Assembly: GCA_947476695.1 (NCBI GenBank)
Contig: CANJRD010000020.1
Coordinates: forward strand, 1 to 61,600
DNA from: Rhodospirillaceae bacterium
Lineage (GTDB): Bacteria > Pseudomonadota > Alphaproteobacteria > Rhodospirillales > Rhodospirillaceae
Direction of reading: 5' to 3'
Length of the DNA stretch: 61,600 bases
Shown here: positions 30,009-39,159 of the stretch, piece by piece
How positions within the stretch are numbered: position 1 is the first letter of the stretch
How the letters are laid out: every line of letters begins with the position of its first letter
The notes under the pieces: generated by a model
What the model was told of the DNA's origin: nothing
Databases searched by the model: none
What the model saw: only the letters and a program-made list of their open reading frames with translations
Program-made: the position numbers and the translations under genes

Positions 30009-31178
30009 ATGATGCTTGACGCACGTGAGTTTCTCACGCGTTCGGTGAAAGTTTCCGCGGCGATCGCGCTGGCGTGCTTCATGCACGCCGGCGCGGCGTC
30101 TGCCGCGGACGAACCGACCGTGCACGGTGTGCAATTCCACCAGAAGGGCCACGGCTGGCTCCTCAGCGATCCGAAGGGCATGACGCTCTATGTGTTCGCG
30201 CAGGACCAGGAACCGGGAACCTCGCGGTGCGTCGACGGTTGCGCCAGAGTCTGGACGCCTTACGAAGCCAAGGCCGAAGACAAGGGCGAAGGCGAATGGA
30301 GCGTCATCAAGCGCCCCGACAACTCGCTGCAGTGGGCTTACCGCAATAAGCCGCTCTACACCTACACGCGCGATACCGCCGCTGGCACCACCAACGGCGA
30401 CGGCTTGCAGGCCGGGGCCTGGGCCGTGGCGTTCAAGGAAATCGCCATGCCACCCGGCATGAAGATCGTGAAGACCTTGAAGGGCTGGGTGCTCGCCGAC
30501 GGTAAGAGCATGACGCTCTATACGTCTGACGGCGACAGTCCCAAGAAGATCGGCTGCGATGTCGAGTGTGCCCGTACCTGGCACCCGTTGCGGGCCTCGT
30601 GGCTCGCGGCCGACACCGGCGACTGGTCGGTTGTCACGCGTCCCGACGGTTCGCGTCAGTGGGCCTACAAGGGCAAGCCGCTCTACACCTATGAGCGCGA
30701 CGGCGTGATCGAAGACACGCGCGGCGATGGCGCGGCGAAGGGCTGGAAGGCCGCGGTTCTTGAGCCGCCGCCGCCGGTGCCGAGCTGGGTCACTGTCCAG
30801 GCCGCCGACGATTGCGATATCTATGGCGACAGCAAGGGCATGACGATCTACGTGCACGACGTGGCGCGTGGCCGTCGTGTGCCGGGCGGCATTGGCCGCG
30901 GTCCCGAAGCCAATGCAGCCAAGGCCGATGACGACGGCCCGATGATGCGCCCGCAGGATTGGACTCCGGTCCTCGCGAAGGATGACGACAAGGGCGTCGG
31001 CGATTGGTCGGTCTACCAGCGCCAGGATGGCCGCAAGCAGTGGGCCTACAAAGGGCTGCTGCTCTACAACAACGTCAATGACCAGAAGCCCGGCAACATC
31101 AACGGCCATCGTCGTCACGACCTGACGTGGCGCGTGGTGACGGTGTCCGGCAAGCTGATGAACGGCACGGGTGCTTAG
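30009..31178 (+). CDS. Secreted protein with three COG4315-type repeats
   Basis: 389 residues with a Sec signal (cleavage near ASA-A, residue 33). Three secreted-repeat units (PF03640/COG4315 type) are visible at about 41-145, 157-252 and 260-389. Each has a KGMTLY or SMTLY strand, a WTP or WHP turn, a DGxxQWAY segment and a PLYTY strand. Repeats 1 and 2 contain a C-x3-C pair (Cys74/78 and 183/187); repeat 3 lacks it and has an insert. Such repeats are found in periplasmic or surface lipoproteins of unknown role, sometimes near redox proteins. It lies 50 bases behind DUF1552, probably in the same operon. Confidence 0.83.
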   Translation: MMLDAREFLTRSVKVSAAIALACFMHAGAASAADEPTVHGVQFHQKGHGWLLSDPKGMTLYVFAQDQEPGTSRCVDGCARVWTPYEAKAEDKGEGEWSVIKRPDNSLQWAYRNKPLYTYTRDTAAGTTNGDGLQAGAWAVAFKEIAMPPGMKIVKTLKGWVLADGKSMTLYTSDGDSPKKIGCDVECARTWHPLRASWLAADTGDWSVVTRPDGSRQWAYKGKPLYTYERDGVIEDTRGDGAAKGWKAAVLEPPPPVPSWVTVQAADDCDIYGDSKGMTIYVHDVARGRRVPGGIGRGPEANAAKADDDGPMMRPQDWTPVLAKDDDKGVGDWSVYQRQDGRKQWAYKGLLLYNNVNDQKPGNINGHRRHDLTWRVVTVSGKLMNGTGA

Positions 31179-31346
31179 AAGCTTGGGGGCTTAAGGCGGG
31201 ATTTTTTCGCCTTGGTTATGTGTGGCCGGATTCGCGCCGCCCCTGACCGTAGTTGGGAACTGCATTCGTGGACTTAAGCGCACGCCTGTTCGGCGTTGCG
31301 CCCAGAGCGCCGATCCAAGAATCGGCCTCGATATCGGGAGGCGTGT

Positions 31347-31841
31347 TTGAAAGCTTTTCTGTCTTTGCTGGTCGCAGCGTCGTTGTTTGGCTTCGCGCCG
31401 GCGCAGGCTGTCGATGTCGCGCCACCCGTTGATTCCCACGAAGGCCCGCCGATCAGCTTCTTCGTCATCCTGACGCCGGACGACGAAAGCACGCCGACCG
31501 AAAGCACAGGCACGGGCCGCATTGATTTCACGCTGGACCGCAAGACCCAGAAGATCAGCTGGAAGGGGTCGTTCCAGAACCTGCCGCCGAACTCACGGCC
31601 GACCGGGATCTATGTGCACGGCCCGCAGACCATCGGCGGCGAGGCCGGCATTCTCTTCGATCTCTCGCCGGGCGGCATGAAGAACCCGTTCGAGGGTTCG
31701 TACACGCTCAATGACGGCCAGGTCGAGTATCTGGTCACGGGCCGGTTCTACGTGAACCTGCATACGACGAAGTATCCCGGTGGCGAACTGCGCGGCGAAG
31801 TCCGCCGTTTGCCGCCGAAGGACGCGGGCGTGACCCAGTAG
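31347..31841 (+). CDS. Secreted CHRD-domain protein
   Basis: 164 residues starting at TTG behind GGGAGG; no ATG gives a better signal peptide. The Sec signal is followed by one CHRD domain (about 30-155), recognised by the ITW/ISWKGSF strand, the HGP motif and the closing NLHTTKYPGGELRGEV. CHRD domains are immunoglobulin-like modules of extracellular proteins with no defined bacterial function. The gene has a separate leader of about 170 bases after the COG4315-type gene and is followed by a terminator, so it may be an independent unit. Confidence 0.82.
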   Translation: MKAFLSLLVAASLFGFAPAQAVDVAPPVDSHEGPPISFFVILTPDDESTPTESTGTGRIDFTLDRKTQKISWKGSFQNLPPNSRPTGIYVHGPQTIGGEAGILFDLSPGGMKNPFEGSYTLNDGQVEYLVTGRFYVNLHTTKYPGGELRGEVRRLPPKDAGVTQ

Positions 31842-31868
31842 TCGCGCGCCTCGCCTATACTGCTTGCT

Positions 31869-31904
31869 GTAAACGGCGCCTCTTGCAGGCGCCGTTTACG
31901 TTTT
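31869..31904. terminator. Intrinsic terminator overlapping the YkgJ gene end
   Basis: A 12-bp perfect stem (GTAAACGGCGCC and complement, 7-base loop) then GTTTT. Its right arm covers the stop codon of the convergent YkgJ gene, so it probably ends both transcripts. Confidence 0.8.
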
Positions 31905-32462
31905 ACCGACCTTGTGCATGACGCTTTCGACCGAGGCCTCTTTGTCCATCAGCACCGCGTCGTAAATCATGCCCTGCGGTGTCATCTTCGAGAACACCGC
32001 GACCAGCTGGCCTTGCTCGCCTTGGCCAAGTGGCTTGTCCCGGTTAGGCATAACCGCCACAGCATTGTTGCCTTCCCACACCACGACTTGGCCGTTCTGC
32101 GGACATAAACTGTTCGCCCAAGCTTTGATCTGCGGATAATAGGGCGCTTTGCGCCAGGCGTCCTTGCGCGAGGGGTCGACATAGACCGCCATGGCGCGGT
32201 CATTCCCCCGGTAGACCACGACAATCTTGGATGTCTTCGGATTCCAGCGCTCGTCGAGGGCCGATTGCGTGCGGTAGTCGCAATAAAACTTCGCGCACTC
32301 CGTGGGCCGGCTCTCATAGATCTTGCAGCCGGTACCGGGGGCGCAATGCTGGCACCACGCCATTTGCGGCTTATCGAGTTCCTTGATGCCCAACAGTTTG
32401 CAGCACAGCGTACAGCCCTCGCAGCTGCGGCCCTCGACCAGTTGTATGGCTTCCCCCGTCAT
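31896..32462 (-). CDS. YkgJ-type cysteine-cluster protein
   Basis: 188 residues. The N-terminal part carries the cysteine cluster of the zinc/iron-chelating UPF0153/YkgJ group: Cys14, 17, 20, 21 (CEGCTLCC), then Cys37, 40, 46, 56 and 61. The C-terminal half is a less conserved alpha/beta region. It is cytoplasmic, with no signal. The family is of unknown function; an Fe-S or Zn-binding role is inferred from the cysteine pattern. It is divergent from the multi-cupin gene across 291 bases that hold no other recognisable gene. Confidence 0.85.
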   Translation of the reverse strand: MTGEAIQLVEGRSCEGCTLCCKLLGIKELDKPQMAWCQHCAPGTGCKIYESRPTECAKFYCDYRTQSALDERWNPKTSKIVVVYRGNDRAMAVYVDPSRKDAWRKAPYYPQIKAWANSLCPQNGQVVVWEGNNAVAVMPNRDKPLGQGEQGQLVAVFSKMTPQGMIYDAVLMDKEASVESVMHKVGKT

Positions 32463-32753
32463 TTAAAATCCTCGTATTCGCGTCCCTGATGAGCAGCTTA
32501 CTCGATGTCAATCCGCGCCGCTGCGCGATATTTGACTCAGGTGCGACCGACGCTATAGCCTTCAAGAAGAACAAGTTCTCATTGTATTTCCGGCCATTGC
32601 GCGGGGACGGGCGCGGCTGGTTTTACGACGACGAAAAAGACGGGGATGAGTACGGCGCAGGGGTGCGGACTCAATCGCTGTAGGTACTGTTCAAACGACG
32701 TGCGGCGACCAAAGCCGAGGCGTCGGATCACGACAACGGGGAGGAACTTACTC

Positions 32754-34199
32754 ATGACGGAATCCAAATCGAAACCAAGCCGGCGTGCCTTGTTCAAAGG
32801 GGTGGTCGGTGCCGGCGTGGCGCTGCCGAAGATCGCGCAAGAGCTTGGCGTCAATATCAGCATGATCGGCGAGGCGCAGGCGCAGTTCCTCGGTGGCTCA
32901 ATGGGCGACCAGGACGTCGTCTACATTCCCGCCGCGAAGGCGCAGACGCTGCCGATGGCTGAATGGAAGGACACGAAAGCGGCGACCGGTGCGAACCGCA
33001 TCGCCGGCACCGCGGCGTCGTTGGAACGCGCGCCGAAAGATCCGTCGACTTCGCATTACGAGGCAAAGCTCTACAACTATCCGACGGGCAGCCTGCGGGT
33101 GCTGACTTGGAAGAAGGGCACGCCGGTCGTCCACCAGGTCACCTTCGAAACCGAGATCTATGTGATCCAGGGTTCGCTGACGCTGACGCCGCTGCCGGGT
33201 CATCCCGGCAAGCCGACGAAGATCAACACGGGCGACTGCCTGTTCATGCCGGCGGGTGTTCTGACGAACGCGAAGCCGAGCGAAGACACGATCCTGCTGC
33301 AGGCCTTCGTCGCCTCCGCCGCGGCGAAGCCGAAGGCCAAGATCGTCACCGCCAAGGAAGCGCAAGAGACGCTGAATCTGAACTGGCAGGAAGGCGATAA
33401 GGAATTCACCGCCAACAAGCCGGACGAGATCAAGAAGGCGCCGAAGACCGCGTCGCGCTTTACGACAAAGCGTTATGTGTTCGACGGCAACTCTGTCCGT
33501 GTGGCGAACCTGAAAAAGGGCGGCCGTACCAACTTCGTCACCAACAATCGCGTCGACGTGCTGATGTACATCGCCAAGGGCAAGATTCGCCGTAAGGAAG
33601 GCAACGAGATCTTCGAGCTCTCAGCCGGCGATACCATCCGCGAGAAAAAGGGCAACGGCGGCTGGTGGGAACTCATCGAAGACGCGACCTTCATCGCGAC
33701 CGATGCGCCGCTCGATCCCAAGGGCTTCGCACCGACCGAGATTGCAACGGGCGGTTCGCCGGTGAAGATTCTCGCGATGGGTATCGATGAAAACAATCGC
33801 AGCAACACCGATTACATCGACGTCCCGCTACAGAAGATCAGCGACACGGAATCCATCACCGCCAAACAGCCGGGCACCATCTGGCGCATCGGCATGCGCG
33901 GCACGTCGCCGATCGCACGCACCAATAAGGGATACGCACAGAACGGCGGCGCACTTTCGGGCGGCGCGTTCGAACAGCACCTTGGCGGTCCGCCGCACTT
34001 CATCGGCTGGATGACCGGCAACAACGAGAACACGATGCAGGACGGCAGCGTGGCGCGCCTGACAGCGGGCGATTTCTTCTATGTCCGTCCGGGGGCGTTG
34101 CATCACAGCAATCCGCTGAGCGCGACGCTGCCGACAGTGTTCAATCTCTATACGCCGGGTACCGATACCGATATCGGCCCGTATAAATTCGTGTCGTAA
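32754..34199 (+). CDS. Tat-exported protein with three cupin-like domains
   Basis: 481 residues after GGGAGGAAC. A twin-arginine signal PSRRALFKGVVGAG (8-21) is followed by three cupin-like barrels at about 95-190 (TPVVHQVTFETEIYVIQG), 240-330 and 400-475 (the last with GALHHSN near the end). Full metal-ligand sets are hard to assign in domains 2 and 3, so one may be catalytic and the others structural. Multi-cupin proteins include ring-cleaving dioxygenases, but similarity is too weak to name a reaction. An open frame upstream to 32646 is rejected because it would mask the signal. It is followed 27 bases later by a small cytoplasmic cupin. Confidence 0.82.
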   Translation: MTESKSKPSRRALFKGVVGAGVALPKIAQELGVNISMIGEAQAQFLGGSMGDQDVVYIPAAKAQTLPMAEWKDTKAATGANRIAGTAASLERAPKDPSTSHYEAKLYNYPTGSLRVLTWKKGTPVVHQVTFETEIYVIQGSLTLTPLPGHPGKPTKINTGDCLFMPAGVLTNAKPSEDTILLQAFVASAAAKPKAKIVTAKEAQETLNLNWQEGDKEFTANKPDEIKKAPKTASRFTTKRYVFDGNSVRVANLKKGGRTNFVTNNRVDVLMYIAKGKIRRKEGNEIFELSAGDTIREKKGNGGWWELIEDATFIATDAPLDPKGFAPTEIATGGSPVKILAMGIDENNRSNTDYIDVPLQKISDTESITAKQPGTIWRIGMRGTSPIARTNKGYAQNGGALSGGAFEQHLGGPPHFIGWMTGNNENTMQDGSVARLTAGDFFYVRPGALHHSNPLSATLPTVFNLYTPGTDTDIGPYKFVS

Positions 34200-34226
34200 T
34201 TCAGGCCAGATCAGGGGAGCGATTTT

Positions 34227-34589
34227 ATGAAACTCGCAAGCGTCAACGTCGACGATAAGGGTGAGTCCTATTTCGGGGAAGTCGAGACCGCCAACCCGGC
34301 GGGCAGCAACAAAGAGCGTGAGATGGACGTCGCCTATTGGCAGGTCTGGGTGACGCAGCCCGGCCACTTCGCCGACTTCAAGCCGGTCGAAGAGCCGAAG
34401 GTTCTCGCCCTGATGTCGGGCAAGCTCGAGATCACCGTCAGCACCGGCGAGAAGCGCTACTTCAGCCGCGGCGACACGTTCCTGCTGCAAGATCTGAAGG
34501 GCAAGGGCCATGCGCTGCGTACGATCGGCATCGAGCCGTGCCAGGTCATGCTCGTCACCATGAAGAGCGTGATGACCGCGACGGCCTAG
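34227..34589 (+). CDS. Small cupin-like protein
   Basis: 120 residues, no signal peptide, after CAGGGGAG. The cupin core is visible as EPKVLALMSGKLEIT, the RGDTF turn and the GKGHALRTIG strand. Histidine ligands are few, so metal binding is uncertain. It is in an operon with the Tat-exported multi-cupin and ends at a terminator. It may bind or isomerise the same compound on the cytoplasmic side, or be regulatory; there is no direct evidence. Confidence 0.75.
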   Translation: MKLASVNVDDKGESYFGEVETANPAGSNKEREMDVAYWQVWVTQPGHFADFKPVEEPKVLALMSGKLEITVSTGEKRYFSRGDTFLLQDLKGKGHALRTIGIEPCQVMLVTMKSVMTATA

Positions 34590-34611
34590 CGCTTCAGCGA
34601 TCACGGCAATA

Positions 34612-34645
34612 AAAAAGGGCGCTGCCGCGGCAGCGCCCTTTTTCG
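34612..34645. terminator. Bidirectional intrinsic terminator
   Basis: A 14-bp perfect stem (AAAAAGGGCGCTGC and complement, CGCG loop) with A and T runs. It separates the cupin operon from the convergent substrate-binding-protein gene. Confidence 0.92.
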
Positions 34646-34666
34646 TTTCAGCTTTCGCTGGAACTC

Positions 34667-35596
34667 TTACGCGTTCCAGAGGTTGGCAAACTGCGTCGCC
34701 ACGACGTCTTCGTACGTCGGGTTTTCGCCGTCTTTCAGCAGACCCATATCGTGCTGGAACTTGACCATGCCTTTGACGAACTCGGGGCTGATGTTCGGGG
34801 TCATCAGCGGGAGATCGCGCTGTACGACCTGCGCGATCAGGCCGGTTTCCAGTTCCGGGAACCACTTCTTGGCGGCTTTTGTCGCGAGGCTGACGTCGGC
34901 CTTCAGCGCCTTCTGCGTCTTGACCAGAGCGCGGATGGCCGCGGCCACGTCGTTCGGGCGGTCCTTGATCATTTTGTCGGTGCCGATCATGCACGAACTG
35001 GTGAAGTTGACCGCGCCCGGCGGGCCGTCGCCGCGGCGTGCGTCGATCACAAGCGTGCCCCAGCCACCGGTGACGGCGACTTCGGCGCCCATGCCGTTGG
35101 CCCAGAATCCGTCGATCAGTTTCGCTTCGAGCGCCTTCGCCGCGGCCACGCCGAAGTTCTTGTTCTCACCGAGGAACGCGCCCGGTACGGGGCCGATGTT
35201 GACGTCTTTCTCCGGATCGATGCCGGATTCCGTCAGCAGACGGCGCAAGCCCAGATTGACGAGCGGGGCGGCGCCGATGTTCTTGCCGCGCACGGCCTGA
35301 ATGTCGCCGCGCTTAATACCCAGGTCCTTATGCATGATCAGGAACCAGTACATATTCTGGGCCTGGTTCGCGAGCAGCTTGGCGCCCTTCCAACCCGGGA
35401 ACGCCGACGGCACGCTGTGCGACGAACCGCCGGCGAAGTCGATGTTGCCGTCGCGCAGTTCTTCCAGCGTCTTGTTGAACGGGAAGATCAGTTCCAGGTC
35501 CATGTTGAGTCCTTCTTCCTTGAAGAACCCGAGTTCCACGGCGGCGACCACCGGGAAGTAGGAATTTGAAATCAGGTCTGGAATGGCGATCTTCAT
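34667..35596 (-). CDS. NMT1/THI5-like substrate-binding protein without signal peptide
   Basis: 309 residues with the two-lobed fold of SsuA/TauA/THI5-like solute-binding proteins (FFKEEGLNMDLELIF near the start, VRGKNIGAAPLVNLGLRRLL in the first hinge). The start at 35596, directly after AGGGGAC, leaves no signal peptide: the first strand KIAIPDLIS begins at residue 2. The in-frame extension to 35719 also lacks a signal-like sequence. No ABC permease or ATPase is nearby. A cytoplasmic enzyme or sensor role, as in THI5-type proteins, is possible. It is convergent with the cupin operon. Confidence 0.8.
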   Translation of the reverse strand: MKIAIPDLISNSYFPVVAAVELGFFKEEGLNMDLELIFPFNKTLEELRDGNIDFAGGSSHSVPSAFPGWKGAKLLANQAQNMYWFLIMHKDLGIKRGDIQAVRGKNIGAAPLVNLGLRRLLTESGIDPEKDVNIGPVPGAFLGENKNFGVAAAKALEAKLIDGFWANGMGAEVAVTGGWGTLVIDARRGDGPPGAVNFTSSCMIGTDKMIKDRPNDVAAAIRALVKTQKALKADVSLATKAAKKWFPELETGLIAQVVQRDLPLMTPNISPEFVKGMVKFQHDMGLLKDGENPTYEDVVATQFANLWNA

Positions 35597-36548
35597 CGAA
35601 TGTCCCCTAAGGATTGGACTGGTGTGAATGGAAGAACTGCGGCTGTTCGACGTACACCGAAAAGCCGCGAGCTGCGCACGAAGCGCGTGCTTTTCATGAA
35701 AGTTGAGGAGGCGGCGCATGTGCCGCGACGACGAGGCGCATCTTGCCCGGGCGAGGCGCGGCCCGTCAACGCGATAGCCGACGCCGAAGGCTCGGCCGCA
35801 TCACCGCTTCGTTAGTATCGCGCGCATTTGGACGCAGGGTGGCCCGGCGGCGCACCTATGGACCCGAAAGCAGCTATCAAGGCCCGTTATAGCGACCACG
35901 CGACGCACTCGCATAAGCCCGCTGACCGAGCGCGGCGAGGGGCAAAAACGCACGCAAACAGCGGGCCTAGGCGATTCCAGTGGCACGATGGCAACACGTG
36001 CCCCCTATCACGCGGCGCAAGCGCGAAACGGAGGCGGTTTCGTTGCAATTCAACGAGTCTTGGGTAGACTTTTCGGAGCTGAATCCGGCGATTGGGGGGA
36101 TGTCGCAATCGCACAGCGACAGCGAAACGGGGGTCGGGCCGCCATTTCGCATCGCGGTGCGCACTATCTCGGAGCGATCCGGGCGTCCTGCTTTTTGGAG
36201 CAGCCGTGTGTAGGTTTGGCCTCTGTCGCGCTTTTCACGGCGCATCGGAAGGTCTGCCTGCGACGAAGAAATTCCACGGGGTTTTTTGAGCGTCGCGACA
36301 TCGCGACGGATGACGGGATTGCGAAGCGAAGTTCGGCCCGACCGACGCGCGGAGCGACCGTCAGAAAATACTGCGGGGGAATCGTGTCGTCCAAAAAAGT
36401 CTCTATGCGTCATCGTGGCCTGTGCGTCTCCGCACGGGCAACAGCGTGCGCCCACCCTGGGAACTGCCCTTAATCGGAAATTTAGTCGCCGCGCCGGCAT
36501 GTGTCGGATCGGCGATCGCCAAGTTTAACCAAGGAGGAGTCTTAAGTG
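35597..36548. other. 952-base intergenic region without convincing genes
   Basis: This is the longest gap in the window. Short open frames occur in several phases, but none has codon bias, a ribosome site and a recognisable product together. It must hold the promoters of the divergent binding-protein and TonB-receptor genes. A perfect 8-bp inverted repeat lies at 36291-36308 and a GC-rich hairpin (GGCACG with CGTGCC) near 35983-36003. It may also contain a small RNA or a decayed gene, which I cannot demonstrate. Confidence 0.6.
36291..36308. promoter_or_regulatory. Perfect inverted repeat, possible operator
   Basis: CGTCGCGA, two bases, TCGCGACG. It lies 240 bases upstream of the TonB receptor start, inside the long intergenic region. 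Symmetry and position suggest a dimeric repressor or activator site, but no regulator is adjacent. Confidence 0.35.
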
Positions 36549-39008
36549 ATGATTTCGAGACAGCATCTGCTGCAAGCATCATCGATGATGGTGCTGGTGG
36601 CCGGTTTCGCGGGGAACGCCCTCGCGCAAGGCGGGGGTCTGGAAGAGATCACCGTGACGGCGCGTCGCGTCGAAGAAAACCTGATGCAGGTTCCGCTGGC
36701 CATCAGCGCCGTGACCGCCAATGACATCGGCAACATGGGCATGCGCGACCTGATCGACCTCGGTAAGACGACCCCGGGTCTGTTCGCCTCGGTCAGCGGC
36801 AACGGCCGTACCGACCGTTCGTCCACGAAGCTGACCTTCCGCGGTCTGTCGGTCGCCTCGGGTAACACCTTCATCGACGGCGCCCCGCTGGCTGCCGCCA
36901 ATGCCGGTACCCCGGACATCACCGACGTCGCTCGCGTCGAAGTGCTGAAGGGACCGCAGGCGGTCTATTTCGGCCGTTCGACCTACTCGGGCGCCGTTAA
37001 CTACGTGCTGAAAGAGCCGGGCGATCGCTTCGGTGGCAGCTTCGCGGCCGATCTCTGGAGCTATGGCAGCTCCGACATCCGCGTGAGCCTCGAAGGTCCC
37101 GTCTCCGAGAAGCTCGGCCTGCGCGTCAGCGGCCGTCGCTACTACACGGGCGGCCAGTACAAGAACCCGCTCGCCAGCACCCGCCTCGGGCAGCAGGAAA
37201 CGGACTCGTTCTCGCTGTACGCGCTCGCGAAGCCGACCGATTCCCTCAAGATCTCGGCCAACTATAGCTGGCAGAAAGACGAAGACGGCACCCCGACCGA
37301 AGCCGTCATGTTGGCCCGCAGCTACACGGGCGGCACGACCAGCCAACGGACCGGTGGCGAGTTGCAGTGTAATCTGGGTGGTACCGGTGGTCCGTACTGG
37401 TGCGGCCAGCTGCCCGACATTACCGCGTTCACCAAGAACAACCCGTTGTTCATCTCGGTGCCGGATCGCATCAACCCAGTCACCCGCTACCGCCTGATCG
37501 ACAATCTGCCGGTGACCAACAACGCAGGCCGGACGGAATCCTATCCGTTCCCGTTCCCGCTGAACTGGCTCGATCACTTCGGCCTGAAACGCATCATCCA
37601 GAACGCGCATGGTCGCGCCGACTTCACGACCGAGAGCGACTGGAGCCTGTCCGCGATCGCCTCCTGGAACCGCGTCAAGTCCGCGAGCATGACCGACCAG
37701 AACTATCGCGACACCACGTTCCTCATCAATCCGCTGTACGCCCAGTTCGCGAACATCCCGGGCAGCGTGCCGCAGGGCGATGAGCACCCGCTCGCGAATA
37801 ACACCATCACCACCGACTTCAGCGGCGAATTCCGCGTCGCGTCGCCGGCCCAGGATCGCCTCCGTGGCGTTGCTGGCGTCAGCTACCTGCGCGTTCGTAA
37901 CCCGAACGACGGCGGCCTGACCGGTTACGGCATCAACGGCACCGTGCAGAACGCCACGAACTTCAGCCTGATCAAGACTCCGGCTGTGTTCGGCGCGGCT
38001 TACTTCGACTTCACTCCGGAAGTCACGTTGACCGCCGAAGCCCGCTATCAGTGGGATAAGGTCGAACGTCAGCAGACGTACCCGACGGTGGGTCCGGCTC
38101 TGAGCAACACGTTCAAGAGCTTCTCGCCGCGTATCTCGCTCGACTGGAAGTACACCGACAACTCGTTGCTCTATGCCCTGTGGTCACGTGGCTATCGTCC
38201 GGGTGGCTTCAACACCATCCTGGTCAGCGGTACGCCGATCGTGATTGCTCAGCTCGCCTCTGCCGGCGCCTCGTTGGCGTTCCAGCAGGAGAAGCTGGAC
38301 AACTTCGAAATCGGTCACAAGGGCACCTGGTTCAACAACAGCCTGCAGACCACCTTGGCCGTGTATTACGACAAGTGGAATCAGGGCCAGGTCATCAACA
38401 ACTTCTTCGTCTGTAACTCTGCGCTCGTGAACGGTGTTTGCCCGGCCGCGCTCAGCCAGTTCCCGGTTACGACGAACGTTGGTGCGGTCAACCTGAGTGG
38501 TGTGGAATTCGACGCTCGTTGGGCGCCGACGGAACACATCAGCGTGACGGGTAGCCTTGGTTTCACGCACAACGAAATCAAGAACTACATCTACGTTCCG
38601 GACGGCCCGAAGATCAAGACGGGCGGCCAGAACGTGAATGGCAACCGTCTGTCGCAGTCGCCGAAGTGGACCTTCAGCCTGTCGCCGCAGTACACCAACC
38701 ACCTCACGGGTGATTGGGATTGGTTTGCGCGCGTCGACTGGACGTTCCGCGACAAGTACTTCATCGACAACACCAACGTCGCTTGGACGGCTCCTTTGAG
38801 CCTGGTGAACCTGCGTGCGGGTATCCAGACCGACAAGTTCAAGCTCGAGGGTTACGTCAACAACGTGTTCAGCAACATGGCGATCCCGGAAGCGGTTGCC
38901 GGCTCGTGCTGCTCGGACATTATCGGCAACAACTTTGCCGGTAGTGCGATCCGCGTCGGCGTGCCGTCGAAGCTCGTTCTGGGCGCGAAGGCCTCTTACA
39001 AGTTCTAA
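36549..39008 (+). CDS. TonB-dependent outer-membrane receptor
   Basis: 819 residues after AAGGAGGAG. ATG at 36549 is chosen over GTG one codon earlier. A Sec signal (cleavage after ALA, near residue 26) leads straight to the TonB box (EEITVTARR), so there is no N-terminal signalling domain. The plug domain (about 45-160, with VEVLKGPQAVYFGRSTYSG) and a 22-strand barrel ending in a C-terminal Phe are complete. A loop contains LGGTGGPYWCGQLP with a cysteine pair. It is closely related to the receptor at 41.3-43.8 kb. It imports a scarce or bulky compound using TonB energy; by context this could be the substrate of the neighbouring pathway. A terminator follows. Confidence 0.93.
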   Translation: MISRQHLLQASSMMVLVAGFAGNALAQGGGLEEITVTARRVEENLMQVPLAISAVTANDIGNMGMRDLIDLGKTTPGLFASVSGNGRTDRSSTKLTFRGLSVASGNTFIDGAPLAAANAGTPDITDVARVEVLKGPQAVYFGRSTYSGAVNYVLKEPGDRFGGSFAADLWSYGSSDIRVSLEGPVSEKLGLRVSGRRYYTGGQYKNPLASTRLGQQETDSFSLYALAKPTDSLKISANYSWQKDEDGTPTEAVMLARSYTGGTTSQRTGGELQCNLGGTGGPYWCGQLPDITAFTKNNPLFISVPDRINPVTRYRLIDNLPVTNNAGRTESYPFPFPLNWLDHFGLKRIIQNAHGRADFTTESDWSLSAIASWNRVKSASMTDQNYRDTTFLINPLYAQFANIPGSVPQGDEHPLANNTITTDFSGEFRVASPAQDRLRGVAGVSYLRVRNPNDGGLTGYGINGTVQNATNFSLIKTPAVFGAAYFDFTPEVTLTAEARYQWDKVERQQTYPTVGPALSNTFKSFSPRISLDWKYTDNSLLYALWSRGYRPGGFNTILVSGTPIVIAQLASAGASLAFQQEKLDNFEIGHKGTWFNNSLQTTLAVYYDKWNQGQVINNFFVCNSALVNGVCPAALSQFPVTTNVGAVNLSGVEFDARWAPTEHISVTGSLGFTHNEIKNYIYVPDGPKIKTGGQNVNGNRLSQSPKWTFSLSPQYTNHLTGDWDWFARVDWTFRDKYFIDNTNVAWTAPLSLVNLRAGIQTDKFKLEGYVNNVFSNMAIPEAVAGSCCSDIIGNNFAGSAIRVGVPSKLVLGAKASYKF

Positions 39009-39032
39009 TTCTTACGTAGAACTTGGCTGACT

Positions 39033-39076
39033 AAAGCCGCCGCGCCGGGAACCCTCGGCGCGGCGGTTTCTTTTTG
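39033..39076 (+). terminator. Intrinsic terminator
   Basis: A 12-bp GC-rich stem (GCCGCCGCGCCG with a single G-T pair, 8-base loop) followed by TTTCTTTTT. It ends the TonB receptor transcript. Confidence 0.9.
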
Positions 39077-39159
39077 GGCTCAAGCCTTCGTTGACCGGGC
39101 CCGGCAAACGAAAGTACGATTTTGCCGCACATCACAACCCCACACTTCGCGAGGCGCAG

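Noticed and set aside
26876-30024. Two long minus-strand frames (520 and 547 codons)
   Set aside because: Antisense shadows of the DUF1592 and DUF1552 genes, low-complexity and Arg/His/Val-rich.
31193-31214. Weak hairpin after the COG4315-type gene as terminator
   Set aside because: Only six base pairs and the T run is in the loop, not after the stem.
35980-36500. Small genes in the 952-base gap
   Set aside because: Several 70-170-codon frames in competing phases, all Arg-rich, none with ribosome site plus recognisable protein.
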